From AG11 sp036383935 (GTDB lineage Bacteria > Gemmatimonadota > Gemmatimonadetes > Gemmatimonadales > Gemmatimonadaceae), in assembly GCA_036383935.1 (NCBI GenBank), contig DASVNI010000480.1, forward strand, positions 1 to 18,600: DNA of 18,600 nt, given 5' to 3'. A program made the position numbers and the translations under genes. Positions 7,697 through 14,103 of the stretch are shown here, one piece after another; positions within the stretch are counted from its first letter, which is position 1; the number at the start of each line of letters is the position of its first letter. The notes under the pieces are model-generated. The model was not told the origin of the DNA. It searched no databases and saw nothing but the letters and a program-made list of their open reading frames with translations.

Positions 7697-7729
7697 CGAG
7701 GGCAGCGGACTCACAATCCGCTGCCCTCG
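7697..7729 (+). terminator. 13-bp perfect stem-loop after the SWIM gene
   Basis: CGAGGGCAGCGGA (7697-7709) pairs perfectly with TCCGCTGCCCTCG (7717-7729) across the loop CTCACAA. It begins 12 nt after the SWIM stop and ends 40 nt before the endonuclease III start. A short TT follows but there is no long T-tract. Position and strength support a terminator separating the two genes. Confidence 0.65.
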
Positions 7730-7769
7730 TTCGGCTGAGCGGGCGTCGTTCTTGCCGCCGCGACGCCGC

Positions 7770-8459
7770 ATGGCGGCACGACGCGCGTCGAAAGGGGCGA
7801 AGCGTCCGTTCGACATCGACGAAGTGATGCGACGCATTCGTGTCGCGGTCGCCGATGTGCCGGACGCGGCGATGTTCGCGCTGCGCGATCTCGGCTACGG
7901 CACGCTGTTCCAGCAGCTCGTGGCGTGCATCATCTCGATCCGCACGACGGACGAGGTGTCGCTGCCAACGGCGCTCGCGCTGCTCTCACACGCGCCGACA
8001 CCGGCCGATGTCGCCGCATTGCGCATCGCCGACATCGATGCAGCGATTCGATCGGCCACCTTTCACGGACCGAAAGCGGCGCAGATCCACGCGATCGCGC
8101 GACGGGCGATCGAGGAGTACGACGGCGAGCTGCCGGCGGACGCCGAGGTGCTGCAGTCGTTCGCTGGGGTGGGGCCGAAGTGCGCGAACCTCGCGCTCGG
8201 TGTCGCGCGTGACGTGCCGCGCATCAGCGTGGACGTGCACGTGTGGCGCGTCGTGAATCGCTGGGGCTACGTCGAAGGGCGCACTCCCGAAGCGACGCTG
8301 CGTGCCCTCGAGCGGGTGCTGCCGAAGCGATACTGGATCGAGATCAATCGCCGGCTCGTGCCATTCGGGAAGCACATCTGCACGGGAGTCCGGCCGAAGT
8401 GCTCGACGTGTCCGGTGCTGGAGTACTGCCAGCAGGTGGGGGTGACGGCGCACCGGTGA
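7770..8459 (+). CDS. nth: Endonuclease III, base-excision DNA glycosylase/AP lyase
   Basis: A 229-residue DNA repair enzyme that removes oxidised pyrimidines and nicks the abasic site. The helix-hairpin-helix is LQSFAGVGPKCANLALGVA (about 128-146), holding catalytic Lys137. Catalytic Asp155 follows in ISVDVHVWRVVNR. The C-terminal 4Fe-4S cluster loop has exact family spacing C-x6-C-x2-C-x5-C at Cys204, 211, 214 and 220. Slightly odd: the usual LSAQTTD-type helix reads CIISIRTTDE, and the HhH has GPKCAN where most Nth proteins have GRKTAN. ATG 7770 gives an N-terminus of family length; the frame remains open far upstream through the SWIM gene, but that is a shadow frame. A neighbour of the GNAT gene, 91 nt downstream; that 8460-8550 gap shows nothing recognisable. 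Confidence 0.92.
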   Translation: MAARRASKGAKRPFDIDEVMRRIRVAVADVPDAAMFALRDLGYGTLFQQLVACIISIRTTDEVSLPTALALLSHAPTPADVAALRIADIDAAIRSATFHGPKAAQIHAIARRAIEEYDGELPADAEVLQSFAGVGPKCANLALGVARDVPRISVDVHVWRVVNRWGYVEGRTPEATLRALERVLPKRYWIEINRRLVPFGKHICTGVRPKCSTCPVLEYCQQVGVTAHR

Positions 8460-8550
8460 GGACGCGAGGTCTGGCGCGCGGGCCATCTGTGGCTCAGGAT
8501 GGGCACACGTCGCGACGATCCGCGTCGGCGCTCGCGCTTCATCCACGATC

Positions 8551-9057
8551 ATGACATCGACCGCACAAACACCCGAGACGGCGTCACCGCGATATCGTCG
8601 GGCGCGACCGGAAGACCGCGACGCGATCTTCCACGTTCTCGCCTTCGTGAACTTCCATAACGTACCGAGCCCCGAGATGCCGCGGTTCGATCTGGCCGAT
8701 GTGTTCGTGGCCGAGATGGGGGGCACCATCGTCGGCGTGGCCGGATACACGCTCCTCGGCGATGGTCGAGGGAAGACGACGCTGATGGCGGTGGATCCAG
8801 CGTACCGGCGATTCGGTATCGGCAGTCGATTGCAGGTTCTCCGCATGCGCGCGATGCGCGAAGCGGGGTGTCGGACGGTCACGACGAACGCAGACCTGCC
8901 GGACACGATCGCGTGGTACAAGAAGAACTTCGGCTACCGCGAGGTCGGCACGCTCGCGAAGGTGCACGAGTTCGGCGATCCGCACCGCGACTACTGGACC
9001 ACGCTCGAGTGTGATCTCGCGGCGTGGACGGACCAGCGCGACGATCAGCCGAGCTGA
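8551..9057 (+). CDS. GNAT-family N-acetyltransferase
   Basis: A 168-residue protein expected to transfer an acetyl group from acetyl-CoA to an amine on a small molecule or protein. The acetyl-CoA pyrophosphate loop is RRFGIG (residues 86-91) in VDPAYRRFGIGSRL, the Q/R-x-x-G-x-G/A signature. Downstream NADLPDTIAWYKKNFGYREV fits the last GNAT strand-helix with its usual Tyr. The substrate cannot be inferred. ATG 8551 is followed by a short Thr/Ser/Pro-rich leader before the domain starts at about residue 14. Its 3' end overlaps the converging BKACE gene by 13 bp, and its stop codon lies within the first unit of the 15-bp tandem repeat at 9053-9112. Confidence 0.88.
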   Translation: MTSTAQTPETASPRYRRARPEDRDAIFHVLAFVNFHNVPSPEMPRFDLADVFVAEMGGTIVGVAGYTLLGDGRGKTTLMAVDPAYRRFGIGSRLQVLRMRAMREAGCRTVTTNADLPDTIAWYKKNFGYREVGTLAKVHEFGDPHRDYWTTLECDLAAWTDQRDDQPS

Positions 9058-9959
9058 GCGACGCTCGGCTGAGCGAGGCTCGGCGGGGCCATGCTCGGCT
9101 GAGCGACGCTCGTGGGACGACCGAGACCGAGCAGGGCGCGGGTCTGGGCGGGGGTCGCGATGGGACGCTCCGCGACATCGGCCATGCGGCACACGCGCTC
9201 GACGAGCGCGGCATTCGTGGCGAGGACGGTGCGATCGCGATCCCACCACAGATTGTCCTCGAGACCGACGCGCACGTGGCCGCCACTGGCGATGCCGAGC
9301 AGGTTGGCGGACGTCTGGAACCGGCCGATCCCCGCCACGGCGTACACGCTCTCTGGAGGGAGCAGCGCGAGGAAGGCGGCGAGCGCGCCAGGTGTCGCCG
9401 GGGACGTTCCGAGGTTGCCGAGCAGGACGTTCACGTACCAGGGTCCGTCGATCAGCCCCTTCTCGGCGAGATAGCGGCCGAAGGTGAGCATGCCGGGCTC
9501 GAACACCTCCAGCTCGGGCTTGATGCCGTGCATATGCATGCGCGTCGCCAACCCGCGAATCGTCTCCGGCGCATTGACCGACGCCTGCTGGACGAAGTTG
9601 TTGGAGCCAAGTGTGAGCGACGCCATGTCGGGTTTGGCGCTGCCGCTGAGCTCGAGCACTGCGCCGCGCTCCTCGACCGAGGTGGCGAATCGGCCGCTGC
9701 AGGTAACGCACACGACGAGCTCCGGATCGATCGAGCGTACGCCCTCGACGAGGGGCGCCATGTACTCGGGTCGCGTGGTCGGGCGGCCTTCCTCGTCGCG
9801 CGCGTGCAGGTGGATGATACTCGCGCCCAGCGCGGCGCAGCGTGCCGCGTCATCGACGATCTCCTGGGTGGAGAGCGGCACGTGCGGCGTCATCGCCTTC
9901 GTCGGCACCATGCCCGTGGGGGCGAGGTTGATGATGAGAGGCTGCGCGCTGTCTGTCAT
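9045..9959 (-). CDS. BKACE (DUF849) beta-keto acid cleavage enzyme
   Basis: A 304-residue TIM-barrel enzyme of the family typified by 3-keto-5-aminohexanoate cleavage enzyme (Kce), which condenses a beta-keto acid with acetyl-CoA to give acetoacetate and a CoA ester. Seen motifs: LIINLAPTGMVPTK at the N-terminus, metal-binding H-x-H in SIIHLHARDEEGRPT (His50, His52), and VRVGLEDNLWWDRDR (about 230-244), with Glu234 the probable third metal ligand. ATG 9959 matches family starts; ATG 9992 would add 11 residues without homology appearance. Odd: the last about 20 residues are pentapeptide repeats of the PSVAQ/PSMAP/PSLAQ type, encoded by the 15-bp DNA repeat and beyond the normal domain end. The substrate is unknown; it stands divergent from the five-gene block at 10103-16853 and might feed it or be unrelated. 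Confidence 0.9.
   Translation of the reverse strand: MTDSAQPLIINLAPTGMVPTKAMTPHVPLSTQEIVDDAARCAALGASIIHLHARDEEGRPTTRPEYMAPLVEGVRSIDPELVVCVTCSGRFATSVEERGAVLELSGSAKPDMASLTLGSNNFVQQASVNAPETIRGLATRMHMHGIKPELEVFEPGMLTFGRYLAEKGLIDGPWYVNVLLGNLGTSPATPGALAAFLALLPPESVYAVAGIGRFQTSANLLGIASGGHVRVGLEDNLWWDRDRTVLATNAALVERVCRMADVAERPIATPAQTRALLGLGRPTSVAQPSMAPPSLAQPSVAQLG
9053..9112. repeat. Four tandem 15-bp repeats at the 3' junction of two converging genes
   Basis: Units: GCTGAGCGACGCTCG (9053-9067), GCTGAGCGAGGCTCG (9068-9082), GCGGGGCCATGCTCG (9083-9097) and GCTGAGCGACGCTCG (9098-9112). Units 1 and 4 are identical, unit 2 has one change and unit 3 is diverged. Each unit has a GAGCG/CGCTC inverted core, so each could fold into a small hairpin. 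The array encodes the pentapeptide tail of the minus-strand BKACE protein and its first unit contains the GNAT stop codon. It could also act as a bidirectional stem-loop terminator. Confidence 0.9.
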
Positions 9960-10013
9960 GGCGGTCCGGGTTACGGAGCTGAGTGGCCCCATACCGTATC
10001 AGGCGGCGCGGGG

Positions 10014-10042
10014 TTGCAGGTAACTCCGCGCACCGGTATTCA
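10014..10042 (+). promoter_or_regulatory. Candidate promoter for the five-gene block
   Basis: TTGCAG at 10014-10019, 17 nt, then TATTCA at 10037-10042, about 60 nt before the GTG of the first ligase-like gene. The -10 match is weak. It lies in the 143-bp divergent spacer (9960-10102) between the BKACE gene and the block, the only place a promoter for the plus-strand block would be expected. A 6-bp stem hairpin (GGGCGC/GCGCCC, 10056-10072) lies in the putative leader. Spacing supports the call; base matches do not prove it. Confidence 0.3.
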
Positions 10043-10102
10043 GTCTATCGAAGTCGGGCGCTGCGCGCGCCCCCGCGCATCATCGGTCCATCAGGGAGGC
10101 TC

Positions 10103-11476
10103 GTGCCGACGCCGTTGACGAAGCTCGCGTGGAGCGCATATCTCGCGCGGGAACTCGCCGGACAGGCCCGTTTCCCCTTCGCCACCCCCGAGGTCATCGC
10201 CCGGGTGCAACGTCGACGCATACGCGCCATGGTGCGTCACGCGTATCGGACCGTTCCGCACTACCGCGACGTGATGGATCGACTCGGCATCGGCCCCGAT
10301 GCGATCGAGACGCCGGAGGATCTGGCGAAACTACCGATCCTCGAGCGCGAGGTGCTCCAGCGCGATCCCGAACGACTGACGTCGAGCGCCGTCCCGCCTC
10401 GCGAGCGGCTGACGTTGCGCACGGGAGGGAGCACGGGTGCGCCGCGGGTGGTGCATCACAGCACGCGCTCGATCGTGCGCAATGCCGCGCATGGCGAGCG
10501 CGAGCGGACGATCATCGCGCGCGCCGTCGGACGGCAGGTCGGCTATCGTGAGACGGTGATCGGCTCGCCGCGCAGCACCGCGCAGGAGGTGCAGGCGCAC
10601 CTGCGCGCGAACACTCTGCTTCCGCGCGGGGTTCGGGTGGAGCGGCAGTACCTCTCGGTGCTGGATCCCGTCGCTACGACGGCCGAGCGACTGGCGGAGT
10701 TCGCGCCGCACGTCGTACATGGTTACGGATCGTATCTCGCGGCGCTGTTCGCACACGTGCATGCGCACCGCGCCGGTTTTCCACTCCCACGCGTCGTGAC
10801 GTTCAGCTCGGACGGGTTGAGCGACGCTGCGCGCGCGCTGATCCGCGACGAGCTCGGCGTCTTCGTGCTCGGGACGTATCAGGCGGTCGAGGCGTTCAAG
10901 ATCGGCTTCGAGTGTGGCGAGGGGAGTGGTATCCACATCAACACCGATCTCTACCCGGTGCGGGTGGTGGACGCAGCGGGTCGCGACGTGGCGGCCGGGG
11001 AGGCGGGCGACCTGGTCGTGTCGAATCTGGTGAATGACGCGACCGTCTTCCTCAACTATCGTCTCGGTGACACGGTCGCGCTGCTGTCCGGCGCGTGCAC
11101 GTGCGGGCGATCGCTGCCGAGGATGACGCAGCCGCTCGGACGGCTCGACGACTGGCTGTCGATCGGCGGCCGACGCGTCCATTCGCAGGGGGTGCGCACG
11201 ATCTTCACCAGCGAGAGCGACATCCTGCAGTACCAGGTCGTCCAGCAGGAGCCGTGGAAGGTAGCGGTGGCGGTCGTGACGCGCGGCGCAGTCGACGACG
11301 CGGAGATGTCGCGGCGAATCGTGCACGGCTTCCGCGAGCGGTTCGGCGACGAGCTGCAGGTGACGGTGGCATGCGTGAGCGACCTGCCACGCACGAGCCG
11401 CGGGAAGGTTCGAGCGATCATCCCGCTCGACGAGTCGCAGGCACCCATTCGGGTGAGCGCGTCCACGCCGACATGA
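10103..11476 (+). CDS. PaaK/CapK-type adenylate-forming enzyme, copy 1
   Basis: A 457-residue member of the phenylacetate-CoA ligase/coenzyme F390 synthetase-like family, expected to activate a carboxylic acid with ATP. Motifs: ATP loop RTGGSTGAPR (about 106-115), TFSSDGLSDAAR (about 233), GTYQAVEAFKIGFEC (257-271) in place of the usual aromatic-Gly-x-Thr-Glu motif, the ribose-binding Asp in NYRLGD (318-323), the CxCGR pair CTCGRSLPR (from 332) and the C-terminal Lys in TSRGKVRA (Lys435). All catalytic elements look intact. GTG 10103 was chosen for the strong AGGGAGG three nt upstream; that spacing is short, and a TTG at 10115 is an alternative. It opens the five-gene block and its stop overlaps the next ATG by 4 nt. 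Whether CoA, a carrier protein or an amine accepts the acyl group is unknown. Confidence 0.87.
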   Translation: MPTPLTKLAWSAYLARELAGQARFPFATPEVIARVQRRRIRAMVRHAYRTVPHYRDVMDRLGIGPDAIETPEDLAKLPILEREVLQRDPERLTSSAVPPRERLTLRTGGSTGAPRVVHHSTRSIVRNAAHGERERTIIARAVGRQVGYRETVIGSPRSTAQEVQAHLRANTLLPRGVRVERQYLSVLDPVATTAERLAEFAPHVVHGYGSYLAALFAHVHAHRAGFPLPRVVTFSSDGLSDAARALIRDELGVFVLGTYQAVEAFKIGFECGEGSGIHINTDLYPVRVVDAAGRDVAAGEAGDLVVSNLVNDATVFLNYRLGDTVALLSGACTCGRSLPRMTQPLGRLDDWLSIGGRRVHSQGVRTIFTSESDILQYQVVQQEPWKVAVAVVTRGAVDDAEMSRRIVHGFRERFGDELQVTVACVSDLPRTSRGKVRAIIPLDESQAPIRVSASTPT

Positions 11477-12831
11477 ACCTCGCGTCTCGACTCCTCAACA
11501 CGGCCCGGGTGGCGGTGCTGGCGCGACACGAGCGCACGGTACCGTTCTGGTCGCAGGAACGCCTCGCGCGGCGGCAGACGCGCCGCGTGCGAGCGATCGT
11601 GGAGCACGCATATGCGAGTGTGCCGTTCTACACGGATGCGATGCGCGAGCGGCGACTCACGCCGCGCGACATCCGGTCGGCCGCCGACCTCGCGCTTCTG
11701 CCGTTGATCGACCAGGCGACCGTCCGTGCGGACGAGCGGCGCTTCCTGTCGTCGCGCGTGCCCAGGTCGGCGCGTCGAGCACTGATGACGTCCGGCTCGC
11801 ACAGCGGACATCGCGGCGAGACCTGGTGGGACAACGACGCGCTGCTGCACAAGCTGGCGTTCCTGGAGCGGGATCGGGCGGTGATCGGCCGACTGCTCGG
11901 GCGCATGACGGGCCATCGGCAGCTGTACCTGCTGCCACACAGCGCGCAGAGCTTCCTGCTGCGCGACTGGTGGACCGAATGGACGGTGACGCCGAAGCGG
12001 CTCGCCACGAGGATCGTCGAGCCGGCGGAGTCGAGCTACGAGCAGATCCTCGAGCGAGTGCGTGCCGAGCGTGCCGACGTCGTGTATTCGTACGGCTCGT
12101 TCGCCGAACACTTCGCGCAATGGCTGGCGGCGCGCGGCGAACGGATCGACACGCCGCGCGTGTGGTGCTACGGCGGCGACGGGATGAGCGAGCCGGCGCG
12201 GGCGCTTCTCGAACGACAGACGGGCGCGCTCGTGTACTCGACCTATCAGGCGTCGGAGACGGGACGACTCGGCTTCGAATGCGAGCGACGGAGCGGGTGG
12301 CACCTCAACGTCGACCTGTGTGCGGTGCGGCTCGTGGATGCCGACGGACAGACCGTGCCGGACGAATCCGAGGGTGAAGTCGTCGTCTCCAACCTGCACA
12401 ACCGAGCGACAGTGATCCTGAACTTCCGGTTGGGCGACCGTGCGGTGATGGCCGGCGCGCCGTGTGGCTGTGGCCGAGGGCTTCCAGTGCTGCGCGCACT
12501 GCTCGGTCGCCACAGCGAGGTGATCCGTCTCGCCGACGGGCGCGCGATCTCGGGGCTCGTGTTCCAGGCGTCGTGCATGTACGTGCTCGAGGGGGTGCTG
12601 GCATCGCAGCTCGTATCCGAGTCAGCCGGCCGCGCAACGCTGCGCGTCGTCACTGCACCGGGCGTCGATCTCGGTGAGCTGGAGCGCCGGGTCCGCGCCG
12701 CGATCGACGACCGATTCGGTGAAGGGCTCGCGGTCTCGATCGTGTCGGTGCCGGCTCTGGCAACGGGTGCGAGCGGCAAGTTCACACGCGTCGTGCTCGG
12801 TGGTACGCCCAAGCTGACGAGGACGCGATGA
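11473..12831 (+). CDS. PaaK/CapK-type adenylate-forming enzyme, copy 2 (diverged)
   Basis: A 452-residue paralogue of the gene before it, sharing the same frame of motifs: RRVRAIVEHAYASVPFYTDA near the N-terminus, YSTYQASETGRLGFEC (255-270), VVSNLHNRATVILNFRLGD region (Asp322), CGCGRGLP (331-338) and a final GASGKFTR Lys436. It differs in the ATP loop, which reads TSGSHSGHRGE (106-116): the Thr-Gly pair of copy 1 is replaced by His-Ser-Gly-His. That may alter ATP binding or substrate use. Starts at ATG 11473 within the ATGA of copy 1, and its own TGA overlaps the dehydrogenase ATG, so translation of the three is probably coupled. Two unequal adenylating enzymes in one operon suggest two carboxylates are activated, or that the pair forms a heterodimer. 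Confidence 0.85.
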   Translation: MNLASRLLNTARVAVLARHERTVPFWSQERLARRQTRRVRAIVEHAYASVPFYTDAMRERRLTPRDIRSAADLALLPLIDQATVRADERRFLSSRVPRSARRALMTSGSHSGHRGETWWDNDALLHKLAFLERDRAVIGRLLGRMTGHRQLYLLPHSAQSFLLRDWWTEWTVTPKRLATRIVEPAESSYEQILERVRAERADVVYSYGSFAEHFAQWLAARGERIDTPRVWCYGGDGMSEPARALLERQTGALVYSTYQASETGRLGFECERRSGWHLNVDLCAVRLVDADGQTVPDESEGEVVVSNLHNRATVILNFRLGDRAVMAGAPCGCGRGLPVLRALLGRHSEVIRLADGRAISGLVFQASCMYVLEGVLASQLVSESAGRATLRVVTAPGVDLGELERRVRAAIDDRFGEGLAVSIVSVPALATGASGKFTRVVLGGTPKLTRTR

Positions 12832-14069
12832 CGACGCCGATCGATCTCGTCTCGACGAGCGCGGAGCAGCAGCTCGTCTGCGTGGCGCGCGATGGAAACG
12901 ACGTGCTGGGCTATGTCGCGATCGACTCGACGGTGGGCGGCCGCTCGCGCGGCGGACTGCGCATGGTGGCCGACGTCGACGAGGCGGAGGTGCGCGGGCT
13001 CGCACGCGCGATGACGCTCAAGTACGGCTTCCTCGGATTGCCGCAGGGCGGCGCGAAGGCGGGAGTACGTGGCGATCCCGAAGCGCCGGCCGAGGAGCGG
13101 CGCGCGCGGCTCGCGGCGTTCGCTCGGCTGATGGCGCCGCTGCTGCGGAGCCGTGTGTTCACCCCGGACACCGACATGGGCACGACACGCGCGGACATCG
13201 CGCACGTGCTCGCGGTCGCCGGCGCGCCCGTACCGCCGCGCAGCGAATCGGCGCAGCGGTCGGGATTCTACACGGCGCTCACGGTGCGCGCGGCGGCGCG
13301 GGTGGCGGCGCAGCGTGTAGGGCTCGAGCTCGCCGGCGCGCGCGTGGCGATCGAAGGGTTCGGAAGCGTCGGCGCCTCGCTCGCCATGCTGCTGCACGAC
13401 GTCGGCGCACGAGTCGTGGCCGTGTCCACAACGGCGGGAGCATTGTACGCGCCCGACGGGCTCGACGTCGCTCGCCTCGTTGCGCTGGCGGCCGACCACG
13501 GGAGTCGAGTCGTCGACGCGTACGCCGAGGAGCATCGGGGCGCGGGCGCGGAACGATTGGACCGCGCGGCGCTGCTCGTGCTGCCGGTGGATGTGCTCTG
13601 TCCGTGCGCGCGGCATGGCAGCGTGCATGGGGGGAACGTGGCCGATGTGCAGGCACGCGTCGTCGCATCGGGGGCGAACAACCCACTGACGCCGGACGCC
13701 GAGCGCGCGCTGGACGAGCGCGGTGTGGCCTGCGTGCCGGACTTCGTCGCGAACTCCGGGGGCGTGCTCGGAGGGACGATGGAGTTCGCCGCCGTGCCCG
13801 AGCGGGCGATCGCGGCGTTCGTGGACGATCACTTCGCGGGGCGCGTAGCGTGGCTGCTCGCGGAGGCCGCACGCGCAGGCGAGCCGACGCGCACCGTCGC
13901 GGAGCGTGTCGCGCTCGCACGCCGACTGACGCCGACGCGGCAGCCGGCGTGGCGCAAGCCGCTGGGGAGCGTGCTCGGCTCCGGGCTCGCGCTGTATCGC
14001 CGCGGCCTGGTGCCGGCCGCCGTGGTCGGGCGACTCTCGCTGCCGTACTTCCGCCGGTCGATGGCGTGA
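12828..14069 (+). CDS. Glu/Leu/Phe/Val dehydrogenase-family amino acid dehydrogenase
   Basis: A 413-residue enzyme predicted to interconvert an amino acid and its 2-keto acid with NAD(P). Family hallmarks: GGLRM (about 42-46), substrate Lys65 in MTLKYGFLGLP, catalytic Lys77 in QGGAKAGV, catalytic Asp116 in PDTDMGTT, dinucleotide-binding GFGSVG (177-182) after VAIE, GANNPLTPDAE (about 282), and ANSGGVLGGTMEF near 308. The GGAKAGV and GANNP features fit this superfamily; glutamate versus branched or aromatic specificity cannot be read safely. The C-terminal about 60 residues end in basic, hydrophobic sequence (LSLPYFRRSMA) longer than leucine dehydrogenases. ATG 12828 overlaps the previous stop (ATGA). 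A 34-nt gap with GGGGGAGGG follows before the amidotransferase. In this block it may supply or consume the amino acid that the ligases or amidotransferase handle. Confidence 0.9.
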   Translation: MTTPIDLVSTSAEQQLVCVARDGNDVLGYVAIDSTVGGRSRGGLRMVADVDEAEVRGLARAMTLKYGFLGLPQGGAKAGVRGDPEAPAEERRARLAAFARLMAPLLRSRVFTPDTDMGTTRADIAHVLAVAGAPVPPRSESAQRSGFYTALTVRAAARVAAQRVGLELAGARVAIEGFGSVGASLAMLLHDVGARVVAVSTTAGALYAPDGLDVARLVALAADHGSRVVDAYAEEHRGAGAERLDRAALLVLPVDVLCPCARHGSVHGGNVADVQARVVASGANNPLTPDAERALDERGVACVPDFVANSGGVLGGTMEFAAVPERAIAAFVDDHFAGRVAWLLAEAARAGEPTRTVAERVALARRLTPTRQPAWRKPLGSVLGSGLALYRRGLVPAAVVGRLSLPYFRRSMA

Positions 14070-14103
14070 CGCGCGCTCGACGAGTGGGGGAGGGCCGCGA
14101 CTG

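Noticed and set aside
7701..7725. tRNA anticodon-arm look-alike (GCGGA-CTCACAA-TCCGC)
   Set aside because: The loop mimics a CAC anticodon, but no acceptor, D or T arm is found around it; the 13-bp perfect stem is better read as a terminator.
5637..9112. The octamer array and 15-bp array as CRISPR
   Set aside because: Units are directly adjacent, with no unique spacers and far shorter than CRISPR repeats, and no cas gene is present.
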